From Bacteroidales bacterium (GTDB lineage Bacteria; Bacteroidota; Bacteroidia; Bacteroidales; JAADJA01), in NCBI GenBank assembly GCA_021740645.1, contig JAIOZL010000039.1, positions 1 through 49,970 of the forward strand: DNA of 49,970 bases, written 5' to 3'. The position numbers were made by a program, and so were the translations under genes. Positions 10,012 to 19,011 of the stretch are shown piece after piece; position 1 is the first letter of the stretch; every line of letters starts with the position of its first letter. The notes beneath the pieces were generated by a model, which was not told the DNA's origin, did not search any database, and was given only the letters and a program-made list of their open reading frames with translations.

Positions 10012-11499
10012 ATGGGAATTATTCAAAAACAATCAATTACAGGTACCATTTACTCAGGTCTGGGTGTTGTAATAGGCTTTGTTACCACAGCCCTTTTATT
10101 TCCACGGTTCTTAACAACCGATGAGATAGGATTGCTTAAGCTTCTGGTTTCTTTTTCCGTAATTTTTGCTCAGTTTGGGTCGCTCGGATTTCAAAGCGCC
10201 ATTAACCGGCTTTTTCCTTACTTTAGAAATAAAGAAAAGAATCATTCCGGATTTATAGCTTTCGCTTTCCTGGTATCACTTGCGGGATTTATACTTTCAT
10301 CTGCCGCTTTTGAAATTTACAAACCAGTACTAATCCGTAATAATATTGAAAATTCAGCATTATTGATTGAGTACATTTATTTAATCATTCCCCTGATATT
10401 CGCCACTTTGTTTTTCAACCTTTTTGATACTTATAATAAAGTTTTATACGATACGGTTCTTGGCACCTTTCTTAAAGAATTTCTTCAACGGCTTTTAATT
10501 TTCGCATCCCTCCTACTGTATTATTTTAATAGTATTGATTTACAATCTTTCGTCATCGCCTATGCGGTTTCATTGTCGGTTCCAACAATTGTTCTTCTCC
10601 TTGTTCTTATGGTCAGAGGTGAAATTGGTTTCACTATTAAAAAAGAGGCTTTCACAAAAGATATAATCCGGGAGATGTCTGTCATTTCACTTTTTGGCGT
10701 AATCGCCGGTCTTGGGGGCCTGGCTATTGTTCATATTGACAGTTTAATGGTTAACAAATTTTTGGGCATTTCAATGACGGGAATTTATGCTACCACCTTT
10801 TTCTTCGCTACTCTTATCCTGATTCCATCCAGACCACTCCTTAAAATATCAACTCCCATTATTGCTGAATCATGGAAAGCAAATGATCTTGATAATATAA
10901 AATTGGTCTACTCAAAAAGCTGCATTAATCAATCAGTAATAGGAATTCTGGTATTTATTGGATTGTGGGCAAATATTGACAATATTTTCCTAATACTACC
11001 AAAAGAATTTGAAGCGGGTAAGTATGTAATCTTGTTCATAGGAATTGCAAACATAATTGAAATGGCTTCCGGAGTAAGCGGAATTATTTTAAGCACATCG
11101 GTATATTACCGCTACAGTTCGATCTTAATATTCTTCTTTTTATTGTTTATAATAGGTTTGAATTACATTTTCATACCGCTTTTCGGATTGGTTGGAGCAG
11201 CCATTGCAACTACCCTAGCAAAAATACTCTACATGGGATTACGCTTTATTTTCCTACAACATCATTATAAAATGCAACCCTATAATTTCAAGTTTATTCT
11301 GCTTATAATCATAGGTTTGTTAGCATATTATGGAGCTTACGCATTGCCGGTATTCAAAAATTACATCCTGGATATATTTATTAGAAGTTCTGTTGTTTTG
11401 GTTATTTATAGTATTTTAATTATTGTTTTTAGAATTTCAGAGGATATAAACAAAATATATTCTACACTTTTTAAAAAATATGTGTCCAGAGGAAATTAA
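10012..11499 (+). CDS. Wzx-like oligosaccharide/polysaccharide flippase
   Basis: The 495-residue integral membrane protein has about 12-14 hydrophobic segments and an N-terminus typical of the MATE/MVF polysaccharide-exporter superfamily (IIQKQSITGTIYSGLGVVIGF followed by FLTTDEIGLLKL). Such proteins flip undecaprenyl-linked oligosaccharides across the inner membrane. It starts at ATG only 7 bp after the PorP/SprF stop, so cotranscription is possible, but its function fits better with the glycan genes to the right. It may export the pseudaminic-acid-containing glycan made by the downstream locus; that link is inferred from position. The substrate cannot be read from the sequence. Confidence 0.8.
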   Translation: MGIIQKQSITGTIYSGLGVVIGFVTTALLFPRFLTTDEIGLLKLLVSFSVIFAQFGSLGFQSAINRLFPYFRNKEKNHSGFIAFAFLVSLAGFILSSAAFEIYKPVLIRNNIENSALLIEYIYLIIPLIFATLFFNLFDTYNKVLYDTVLGTFLKEFLQRLLIFASLLLYYFNSIDLQSFVIAYAVSLSVPTIVLLLVLMVRGEIGFTIKKEAFTKDIIREMSVISLFGVIAGLGGLAIVHIDSLMVNKFLGISMTGIYATTFFFATLILIPSRPLLKISTPIIAESWKANDLDNIKLVYSKSCINQSVIGILVFIGLWANIDNIFLILPKEFEAGKYVILFIGIANIIEMASGVSGIILSTSVYYRYSSILIFFFLLFIIGLNYIFIPLFGLVGAAIATTLAKILYMGLRFIFLQHHYKMQPYNFKFILLIIIGLLAYYGAYALPVFKNYILDIFIRSSVVLVIYSILIIVFRISEDINKIYSTLFKKYVSRGN

Positions 11500-11603
11500 T
11501 AGATTTGTCTTTTACTTAAAATATATACCATTACATTTTATTAATTGAATCTGTTATATCTTTACAGTTCTTCACATTGAAGCAGAAACCAATACCCTTT
11601 TAA

Positions 11604-12368
11604 ATGAAAATTATTGAAAAAGTTTTAAATTCAAAATTTGTTGAAAGAACAAAAAGAAAAATCAGTCTTGCCACAGGATTTCACTTGAAATTAAAACGTC
11701 TCTCATCTTCTTCTTCAGAAGATTTCAGAACAGTTAAAATTCTAAATACTTATAACTTTACCTGCGTTTTAGATATCGGAGCTAACACTGGTCAGTTTGC
11801 AGAATCATTAATTGACTTTGGATATAAAAATAAAATAATTTCATTTGAGCCAACCCAAAGTGCTTATAATACTTTAACCAAAAGATCGGCAAAATATCCG
11901 AAATGGGAGGTGGCTGAGAGGTGTGCTATTGGAAATATTTCCGGAGAGGTTGACATAAATGTTTCTGATAATTCTGTGTTTAGTTCCATCAAAGAAATAA
12001 AGGATAATTATGTTGAATATAATCAGAGCTCGAGATCTTCACATACAGAAAAAGTAAAACTATATCCTCTTGATTATTTTGCCGGGAAATATATTAACCC
12101 CAATGAAAAAACATTCCTGAAAATTGATACTCAAGGGTTTGAAAAAGAAGTTCTTGAGGGGGCAAAAAAGATTCTTCCCGGTATCGATGGAGTCAAAATT
12201 GAAATCCCATTGGAATCAATTTATCAATCTGTTGACTGGAAATTGCCCGATATTATTACTTATTTCTACGAAAAAGGATTCACATGTCAGAGTTTACAAC
12301 CGGTTGCTGTAAATAATAAAACAGGCGCCGTTCTGGAAGTCGATGGAATTTTTATCAGAACAAGCTAA
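11604..12368 (+). CDS. FkbM family SAM-dependent methyltransferase
   Basis: The 254-residue protein has the Rossmann SAM-binding motif VLDIGANTGQFAESL around residues 53-67 and the FkbM hallmarks IISFEPTQSAYNTL and LKIDTQGFEKEVLEGA. The family O-methylates sugars or other small hydroxyl groups. Here it sits between a flippase and the pseudaminic acid genes, so a glycan-modifying role is likely. No signal peptide or membrane segment is present, which implies cytoplasmic action. Its 3' end overlaps the convergent YfhO-like gene by 4 bp. Confidence 0.85.
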   Translation: MKIIEKVLNSKFVERTKRKISLATGFHLKLKRLSSSSSEDFRTVKILNTYNFTCVLDIGANTGQFAESLIDFGYKNKIISFEPTQSAYNTLTKRSAKYPKWEVAERCAIGNISGEVDINVSDNSVFSSIKEIKDNYVEYNQSSRSSHTEKVKLYPLDYFAGKYINPNEKTFLKIDTQGFEKEVLEGAKKILPGIDGVKIEIPLESIYQSVDWKLPDIITYFYEKGFTCQSLQPVAVNNKTGAVLEVDGIFIRTS

Positions 12369-14830
12369 TCCTTTTCTGAATTTAAAAACTTCAGTTTTAG
12401 AACCCCGATCTCAGTTAAAGCAATTCCCAGAATTAAAAGAATTACTATAACCGAAGCTGCTGTGGAAATCTTTGAACCAATGAAATATGAATTAGGCTTA
12501 AACTCAAAGACTATGCTCCCGCTCCCCGGTGGCACTATAATTCCCCTCAAAATATAGTTAACCCTAAAATAAGGAACCTCTTCCCCATTGATGCTGGCGA
12601 CCCAACCCTTTGGATAATAGATATCAGAAAATACAGCTATTTGGTGGCTTGTTGTTGAATAATCATACACGAGCTTATTAGGAGCATAATCAACTAACTC
12701 AATAGAAGAATTAGGGTCAGAAATAAGTTTCTGACCTTCAACATAATTCTCAAATCTATTATCAATCGAAACTGTATTGGACGGATTCAGCTGCCCTATT
12801 ATCTGGATTTCCTCATCAGCATCCCTTACCAATTCATAATTTGAAACGAACCAGGCATTGCCAAGATTCCCTGACCTTTGAACTGCTAAAACCTTTCCGG
12901 AGTTTTGATCTCGCTGAATTAAATATTTTGTATTAAGCATATTAAGTACATCTTCGTCAATTCCCTCCTTAATATGGTGATCGAATACCTCCTGGTAACG
13001 TCTCATTTTAGCTCCATGGTATCCTCCAATAGATTTATGAAAATACGAAGCTCTGGAACTGGCAAAAGGATCGCCCTGTGTCATATCAAAAACTCTGTAG
13101 TATAATTCTTTATCCTTCATAATCTCCAAATCAGCTTCATTCGGTTGATAAGGAGTTTTGGCAACACTTTTTCTGACAAAATTCTCGTCATTCAAATACC
13201 TCTTATTCACAGGCCATAAATCAATAAGAATAATAAGTCCAAGTAAAATATAGAAATAGCTCAGTTTAACCTTCTTCAGAAAAAAAGAATATAATAATGC
13301 AGCTGCAATCAGCACGAAAATAAGTGAACGAAAAGCATCAGCTCTTAATAAGGCAGAGCGGTCTTCCCTAATCGCATTTACCAAATCAGATGCACCTTGA
13401 TCAATCAGCAATTTATCCTTCTCAGAACTTAAATCGGATATAGCAGGAAAAAGAGCAAATAATAATGAAATCCCACCAACCATGATTAGACTATTTTTAA
13501 ATGCCGCTTGAAATTCCTTTTTAGTAAAATCCCCCAGAATAAGTTTATTGATTGCAAGTATTGCGAGGAGAGGCATTGCAAACTCAGTCATAATCAAAAT
13601 CATAGATACTGTGCGGAATTTATTATATCCAGGGAAGTAATCAAGGAAAAAATCAGTGAGAAACATAAAGTTCTTTCCCCAACTAAGAAGTATTGAAAAG
13701 ACCACAACAGTAAACAACCACCATTTTATCCTGCCCTTCATAAAAAACATCCCAAACACAAATAAGAACACAATTACCGCACCAATATAAACAGGGCCTG
13801 ATGTTCCGGGCTGATTTCCCCAATACTGAGTAAAAAAATAGGCATTCTGATTAATTATCTGCATAGCCTGCTGCTTACTGCTGCTTTTTGAAAGAAATTT
13901 AAATGTTTCAGAATCCTCATCGGCCATCAATATACTTGATGCTCCTCCTTTAAAGTTGGGAATGAGAAGATTAAACGTTTCACCCAAACCATAAGACCAT
14001 CCTGTGGCATAAGATTTATCTAAGCCTGAAGTTTTATCATGGCTGCTGGACGTTAATTCAGACGGCCCCCTTAAAGAATATTCTGAATAATCGCTTACCG
14101 ACCAAAAATTCACAAGGTTTACGCTAATAGATAAAACCACTCCTATCAATAAGGTTCCAACAATCTTAGTGAATTTACCTAAGTCATTATTTTTAATTAC
14201 CTCAACCAATTCAAAAATGCCAAAGATTAGTATAATGAGTAGGGTATAATAGGTAATCTGAAGGTGATTTACCACAATTTGGAGCCCGAGAAAAACGCTA
14301 GTCAAAATAGCACCTACAACAAAATTACTACGAAAGGAATAATATACACTACCTATAATCATTGGCAAATATCCCAATGCTATGGCTTTCGTAATGTGCC
14401 CGGGTTCGAGAATAATAAAAAAATAGGATGAAAAACCATAGGCAATTCCACCAATAATTCCCAGCCATGGATTCATCCCAAATAGCAATAAAAGAATATA
14501 AAAGCCAAACATATACAAGAAAATATGAATGGCAGGTCTGCCTGCCTGAAAAGAAAAAACCTGATTAATTTTCCCAAAAATATTAAAGGGTGTTCTCATA
14601 TTAATGAGGTAAGCCGGCATACCGCTAAACATTGAATTCGTCCATAAAGCTTCCTCACCAGTCTCATCACGAAAATCGGTAATCTCCTTTGCCATACCTA
14701 AATAGCCTTTCATATCGGATTGACTAATTTCTTTACCCTGAAACATTGATGGGAAGTAAAAAACTGGGATAAGAATAAAAATTAAAAGTGCAATAATATG
14801 AGGCCCAATTTTAAAAGCTGGCTTTTTCAT
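12365..14830 (-). CDS. YfhO family multi-spanning membrane protein
   Basis: The 821-residue protein has a first membrane segment near residues 10-28, a large N-terminal loop (GKEISQSDMKGYLG, then FSGMPAY), and about 12 further hydrophobic spans. A long extracytoplasmic domain follows at roughly 560-780, then a final span near the C-terminus. This matches YfhO-like proteins, which resemble GT-C polyprenyl-phosphate-sugar glycosyltransferases. The pattern of an acidic motif in the first loop plus a C-terminal periplasmic beta domain fits. It probably transfers a sugar outside the membrane, but donor and acceptor are unknown. A candidate promoter lies just upstream. It is transcribed against its neighbours on both sides. 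Confidence 0.8.
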   Translation of the reverse strand: MKKPAFKIGPHIIALLIFILIPVFYFPSMFQGKEISQSDMKGYLGMAKEITDFRDETGEEALWTNSMFSGMPAYLINMRTPFNIFGKINQVFSFQAGRPAIHIFLYMFGFYILLLLFGMNPWLGIIGGIAYGFSSYFFIILEPGHITKAIALGYLPMIIGSVYYSFRSNFVVGAILTSVFLGLQIVVNHLQITYYTLLIILIFGIFELVEVIKNNDLGKFTKIVGTLLIGVVLSISVNLVNFWSVSDYSEYSLRGPSELTSSSHDKTSGLDKSYATGWSYGLGETFNLLIPNFKGGASSILMADEDSETFKFLSKSSSKQQAMQIINQNAYFFTQYWGNQPGTSGPVYIGAVIVFLFVFGMFFMKGRIKWWLFTVVVFSILLSWGKNFMFLTDFFLDYFPGYNKFRTVSMILIMTEFAMPLLAILAINKLILGDFTKKEFQAAFKNSLIMVGGISLLFALFPAISDLSSEKDKLLIDQGASDLVNAIREDRSALLRADAFRSLIFVLIAAALLYSFFLKKVKLSYFYILLGLIILIDLWPVNKRYLNDENFVRKSVAKTPYQPNEADLEIMKDKELYYRVFDMTQGDPFASSRASYFHKSIGGYHGAKMRRYQEVFDHHIKEGIDEDVLNMLNTKYLIQRDQNSGKVLAVQRSGNLGNAWFVSNYELVRDADEEIQIIGQLNPSNTVSIDNRFENYVEGQKLISDPNSSIELVDYAPNKLVYDYSTTSHQIAVFSDIYYPKGWVASINGEEVPYFRVNYILRGIIVPPGSGSIVFEFKPNSYFIGSKISTAASVIVILLILGIALTEIGVLKLKFLNSEKD

Positions 14831-14854
14831 TTTTTATTTTTTATGGTTTCTTCA

Positions 14855-14862
14855 CAAATATA
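14855..14862 (-). promoter_or_regulatory. Bacteroidetes-type -7 element for the YfhO-like gene
   Basis: Read on the minus strand this is TATATTTG, an exact TAnnTTTG match, 24 bp before the ATG. No convincing -33 box is visible. Confidence 0.4.
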
Positions 14863-14932
14863 AAAAGAATGTTTCGATATTTCGACTTCGCTAAATAACC
14901 GTAACTACTCAACAAAACAAACACACTAAAAT

Positions 14933-14980
14933 ATTACCACACTACCACATTACCACACTACCACATTACCACATTACCAT
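14933..14980. repeat. Six tandem copies of an 8-bp unit (ATTACCAC / ACTACCAC)
   Basis: Six consecutive octamers read ATTACCAC, ACTACCAC, ATTACCAC, ACTACCAC, ATTACCAC and ATTACCAT. They lie in the divergent intergenic region between the YfhO-like gene and pseB, about 60 bp before the pseB start. A microsatellite of this kind can change copy number by slippage. Confidence 0.9.
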
Positions 14981-15041
14981 CTTTTCTTTCCCAATCCGCA
15001 GAATAATTTCTATCTTTAAAAAATATTTAATACTTAGAAGG

Positions 15042-16052
15042 ATGCTAAATAAAAAATCTGTGCTCATAACAGGTGGGACAGGTAGTTTCGGAAAAAAATT
15101 TACTGAAGTTATTCTTAAAAGATATCCCCAGATTGAAAGATTGGTTATCTTCTCACGTGATGAATTGAAGCAGTTTGAGATGGCTCAACAATTCCCCAGA
15201 GAAAAATATCCCATGATACGCTTTTTTATTGGTGACGTGAGAGATGAAGCCAGATTGGCCAGAGCCACCGAAGGAATCGAAGTCATTATTCATGCTGCAG
15301 CTCTTAAGCAGGTTCCTGCTGCTGAATATAATCCCGACGAATTTATTAAAACTAATATCGGGGGTGCTCAAAATGTGGTAAATGCTGCTCTCAGCAAAAA
15401 TGTTAAGGTGGTAGTGGCCCTTTCAACCGATAAAGCCGCCGCCCCAATTAATCTTTATGGAGCTACCAAGCTTGTTTCAGACAAATTATTTATTTCTGCA
15501 AATAATATTAAGGGCGCAAGAGACCTACGCTTTTGTGCGGTTCGCTATGGTAATGTAATGGGTTCCCGTGGGTCTGTCATCCCCTTTTTCCTGGAAAAGG
15601 CAAAAGAAGGTGAACTTCCGGTTACTCATAAAGATATGACCCGGTTTAACATTTCACTCGAAGATGGTGTTGACATGGTTTTATGGGCTATAGAAAACGC
15701 TATGGGAGGAGAAATTTTTGTTCCCAAAATACCTTCCTATTCCATTGGAACGCTTGCAGAAGCAATAGCTCCAAATGCCAAAATAAATTATGTTGGAATC
15801 AGAGCCGGCGAAAAATTACATGAAGAAATGATTACCGATAGTGATTCATACAACACTATAGATTTAGGAAAATATTATGCGATTTTACCCATGGGTGGGA
15901 AAAAAGAAAAATTCCTGAATTATCATAAAGGAAGTAAATTAGTAGAGCCCGGCTTCAGATATAATTCCGGCACCAATGAAGAAAATTTAAGTGTTGAAGA
16001 GATACGGAACTTAATCAGAGAGCATATTGATCCTGATTTTAATCCATTATAA
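15042..16052 (+). CDS. pseB: UDP-N-acetylglucosamine 4,6-dehydratase (inverting), PseB
   Basis: The enzyme catalyses the first step of CMP-pseudaminic acid synthesis, converting UDP-GlcNAc to the 4-keto-6-deoxy-L-arabino sugar with C5 inversion. This 336-residue extended SDR protein has the NAD(P)-binding motif GGTGSFG (11-17), the catalytic pair D130-K131 in LSTDKAA, and Y139xxxK143 in NLYGATK. FSRDELKQFEM (37-47) and GNVMGSRGSVIPFF are typical of PseB. Its length is normal. A purine-rich AGAAGG lies just before the ATG. Its stop codon overlaps the pseC start (TAATG), which indicates translational coupling. Confidence 0.93.
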   Translation: MLNKKSVLITGGTGSFGKKFTEVILKRYPQIERLVIFSRDELKQFEMAQQFPREKYPMIRFFIGDVRDEARLARATEGIEVIIHAAALKQVPAAEYNPDEFIKTNIGGAQNVVNAALSKNVKVVVALSTDKAAAPINLYGATKLVSDKLFISANNIKGARDLRFCAVRYGNVMGSRGSVIPFFLEKAKEGELPVTHKDMTRFNISLEDGVDMVLWAIENAMGGEIFVPKIPSYSIGTLAEAIAPNAKINYVGIRAGEKLHEEMITDSDSYNTIDLGKYYAILPMGGKKEKFLNYHKGSKLVEPGFRYNSGTNEENLSVEEIRNLIREHIDPDFNPL

Positions 16053-17203
16053 TGAAAAATATACCTTACGGCAGACATAATGTAACCAGAGAAGATCTTG
16101 AAGCGGTTAATGAAGCTCTGTTATCAGATTTTCTTACTCAGGGCCCCAGAGCTGAAGAATTTGAAAAAGCATTTGCCGAATATATCGGAGTAAAGTATGC
16201 TGTTTCTGTATCTAATGGTACTGCGGCATTGGATTTATGTGTTAAAGCCCTCAACACTGCTCATGGGGATAAATTCATAACCACACCCATCACATTTGTT
16301 GCCAGTGCCAATTGTGTTAAATTTAACGGTGGGGAAGTCTTTTTTTCGGATATTGACAGGCAATCGTATTTACTGGATCTCAATAAACTGGAAGATTTAG
16401 TAAAAAAAGAGCCGCCGGGGAGTTATAAAGCTGTGATTCCTGTCGATTTTGCAGGTTATCCTGTTAATCTGCAAGAACTAAAAACTCTGGCCGATAAATA
16501 TAGATTCAGTATTATAGAAGATGCCGCTCATTCACCGGGGGGAGCTTTTAAAGATTCGCTGAATAATTGGCAAAATTGTGGTAATGGAAATTTTGCTGAT
16601 CTGGCAATTTTTTCATTTCATCCTGTGAAGCATATTGCAACCGGTGAGGGGGGTATGATTACTACCAATAACAAAGATCTTTACAAGAGAATTCTCAGGC
16701 TAAGAAGTCATGGCATAACCAAAGATCCCGATTACCTTATTGAAAATCATGGCGGCTGGTATTACGAAATGCTCGAACTTAGCGGAAATTCAAGAATAAC
16801 CGATTTTCAGGCAGCATTGGGCACCAGTCAGTTAAAAAGAGCCGGTGAAGGACTTAAAAAAAGGAGAGCAATTGCAGAAAAATACAATCAATCTCTTAAA
16901 GGAATAAAAGGTCTGACCACCCCAATTATCTCTGCTGATGTAAACCATGCTTTTCATTTATACATTGTTGAAGTTGCCGAAAGGAAAAAGTTTTACGATT
17001 ACCTGAAAAATAATGGCATTTTCGCTCAGATTCACTATATCCCTGTTCACCTTCAGCCTTACTACAAGCAGTTTGGATGGAAAAAAGGAGATTTCCCAAT
17101 GGCAGAAGACTATTACGAGCATGGTATTAGTTTACCTATGTACCCTACTTTAAGTGATGAAGAACAGGACTATGTTATTGAAAAAATTATTGGTTTTTTT
17201 TAA
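16052..17203 (+). CDS. pseC: UDP-4-amino-4,6-dideoxy-N-acetyl-beta-L-altrosamine transaminase, PseC
   Basis: PseC is a PLP enzyme that aminates C4 of the PseB product. The 383-residue protein belongs to the DegT/DnrJ/EryC1 aminotransferases. It has SNGTAALDL (54-62), the PLP-contact motif EDAAHSPGG (156-164), and the Schiff-base lysine K193 in FHPVKHIATGEGGM. NSRITDFQAALG and FHLYIVE are also typical. The start overlaps the pseB stop by one base, so the two are probably coupled. pseF follows 30 bp downstream. Confidence 0.93.
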   Translation: MKNIPYGRHNVTREDLEAVNEALLSDFLTQGPRAEEFEKAFAEYIGVKYAVSVSNGTAALDLCVKALNTAHGDKFITTPITFVASANCVKFNGGEVFFSDIDRQSYLLDLNKLEDLVKKEPPGSYKAVIPVDFAGYPVNLQELKTLADKYRFSIIEDAAHSPGGAFKDSLNNWQNCGNGNFADLAIFSFHPVKHIATGEGGMITTNNKDLYKRILRLRSHGITKDPDYLIENHGGWYYEMLELSGNSRITDFQAALGTSQLKRAGEGLKKRRAIAEKYNQSLKGIKGLTTPIISADVNHAFHLYIVEVAERKKFYDYLKNNGIFAQIHYIPVHLQPYYKQFGWKKGDFPMAEDYYEHGISLPMYPTLSDEEQDYVIEKIIGFF

Positions 17204-17233
17204 TTCGGCTTTAGTAATATTCTGATTTCAAGT

Positions 17234-17908
17234 ATGGAAAACCTTGTAATTATACCGGCACGGGGGGGGAGTCAGAGAATTCCAGGGAAAAATATTGCCC
17301 CTTTTCACGGAAAACCGATAATTAGTTATTCTATTGATATTGCAAAAATTTCAGGGCTTTTTCAGGAAATCATGGTATCGACAGACGATCCTAAAATTGC
17401 TGAAGTAGCTCTTGAATATGGTGCCAGTATTCCTTTTTTTCGCAGCGAAAAAAATTCAGATCATTTTGCCACAATTTCCGATGTGGTATCTGAAGTATTA
17501 TCTAGCTACCGGGATCTTGGAAAGACTTTCAAATATGTATGTTGCATCTTGCCGACCTCGCCACTTATAAGCCTTTACAATCTGAGAAAGGGATATGAAT
17601 TATTGCTGTCAGAAAAGTATCATTCTGTTCGACCCGTGATAAGGTATTCTTATCCGGTTCAAAGGGCTGTTTTTTTGAAAGATGGTAAAGTTGATTTTAT
17701 TCATCCGGAAAATGCCAGAGTCAGATCACAGGATCTGGAGCCTGCTTTTCATGATGCAGGACAATTTTATTGGATGTATTTTGACAAAGGAATGATAGCT
17801 ACCGAGAAAGGTGGATTTGAGATTAGTGAATTGGAAGCTCAGGACATTGACAATGAAATGGATTGGAAATTAGCAGAATTAAAATACTCCTTATTGCAAA
17901 AAAAGTAA
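17234..17908 (+). CDS. pseF: Pseudaminic acid cytidylyltransferase, PseF
   Basis: PseF activates pseudaminic acid with CTP to give CMP-Pse, the last step of the pathway. The 224-residue protein has the nucleotidyltransferase signature IPARGGSQRIPGKNI (7-21), the CMP-sialate-synthetase-like motifs VSTDDPKIA and LPTSPL, and a C-terminal AQDIDNEMDWKLAELK. Length and motifs match PseF/NeuA-type enzymes. Assignment to Pse rather than sialic or legionaminic acid rests on the neighbouring PseB, PseC, PseG and PseI. It converges on pseI with a 49-bp gap. Confidence 0.9.
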   Translation: MENLVIIPARGGSQRIPGKNIAPFHGKPIISYSIDIAKISGLFQEIMVSTDDPKIAEVALEYGASIPFFRSEKNSDHFATISDVVSEVLSSYRDLGKTFKYVCCILPTSPLISLYNLRKGYELLLSEKYHSVRPVIRYSYPVQRAVFLKDGKVDFIHPENARVRSQDLEPAFHDAGQFYWMYFDKGMIATEKGGFEISELEAQDIDNEMDWKLAELKYSLLQKK

Positions 17909-17957
17909 AATCATTTTGTCCAATACAAACCGTATCCTCTTTAAAAAAGCCCTTTAT

Positions 17958-18977
17958 CTATTCTATTAGATCCATATTTAAAGGGGTTCCCTTTTCAATA
18001 TCCTTTCTTATCTTTTTTCCAAGAATTGAGTAATAATATTTTGGATGTAAGCCTAATGCCGGACGTAAAGATTTAATATTTTCCGATGTGATGATATCAC
18101 CCTTTTTTAAATCTTTAATGGCAAACAGCGATCTTGCAGAAGCCTTGGCATTCATAGCTTTTGGTGAAAGTGTTAGGGTTTCTTCTCCCATTGCCTGCTC
18201 AACCTGACGTATTGCATCAACCATCGATTTGAATTCGCTTGGGTCAAGAGAAAAAGCCTTATCGATACTTGGGATTTCTTTGTCGAGTATAAAATGTTTT
18301 TCAATAATTTTCGCTCCAATAGCCACAGCAGCAACAGGTACTGAAATACCTAGGGTATGATCTGACAAGCCGGATATAACCTTGTATTTCTTTTCAAGTA
18401 AGGGGATTGCCCTTAAATTTATTTCGTCATATGGTGTTGGATAAGCTGAAGTACACTTTAGAAGGGCAATCTGGCTGCATCCCTCATTTCTGGCAGTATC
18501 TACAGCAAGATCAATGTCTTTCTCTTCGGCAACTCCTGTTGAAATAATCATTGGCTTTCCCGTTTGAGCCACTTTTGTAATTAAGGGTATATCTGTTATT
18601 TCCAGCGATGCAATTTTATATAAAGGAACATTTAGGGTCTCAAGCCTATCTACTGCATCAAAATCGAATGGAGAAGAGAAAAAATCAAGTCCCAGATCAT
18701 TTGCCAGAGCCTGAAGCTTGGGATGCCATTCCCATGGAGTTGCTCCCTGCTTATATAGATCATATAGTTTCTGCCCGGCCCAAAGACTATCCTTGCGGGT
18801 CTGAAACCACGCTTGCTCGGAGTTCAGGGTTAGACTTTCAGGTGTGAATGTTTGTAATTTAACAGCATCTGCCCCGGCCATTTTCATGGCCTCAAGTGAT
18901 TTAACTGCTATATCAAAGTCCTGATTATGATTAGCAGAAAGCTCAGCAATTATGTATACTTTGTCTTTATTAAACAT
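17958..18977 (-). CDS. pseI: Pseudaminic acid synthase, PseI
   Basis: PseI condenses 6-deoxy-AltdiNAc with phosphoenolpyruvate to form pseudaminic acid. The 339-residue protein has the NeuB TIM-barrel: YIIAELSANHNQDFDIA at the N-terminus, then DAVKLQTFTPESLT, FSSPFDFDAVD, KIASLEITDIPLI, LLKCTSAYPTP and GLSDHTLG. EKHFILDKEIPSIDKAFSLDP carries further conserved residues. A C-terminal SAF (antifreeze-like) domain spans about 285-339. The wording FDAVDRLE and SIDKAFSLDP is closer to PseI than to NeuB. It is the last gene of the minus-strand arm, 34 bp after the ATP-grasp gene. Confidence 0.92.
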   Translation of the reverse strand: MFNKDKVYIIAELSANHNQDFDIAVKSLEAMKMAGADAVKLQTFTPESLTLNSEQAWFQTRKDSLWAGQKLYDLYKQGATPWEWHPKLQALANDLGLDFFSSPFDFDAVDRLETLNVPLYKIASLEITDIPLITKVAQTGKPMIISTGVAEEKDIDLAVDTARNEGCSQIALLKCTSAYPTPYDEINLRAIPLLEKKYKVISGLSDHTLGISVPVAAVAIGAKIIEKHFILDKEIPSIDKAFSLDPSEFKSMVDAIRQVEQAMGEETLTLSPKAMNAKASARSLFAIKDLKKGDIITSENIKSLRPALGLHPKYYYSILGKKIRKDIEKGTPLNMDLIE

Positions 18978-19011
18978 CTTAAAAAATATTCCCGTTAAAA
19001 CCTACAATGCT

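Noticed and set aside
17909..17990. Bidirectional terminator between pseF and pseI
   Set aside because: CCCTTTA/TAAAGGG can pair, but the stem is short, part of it lies inside pseI, and there is no T-tract in the right place.
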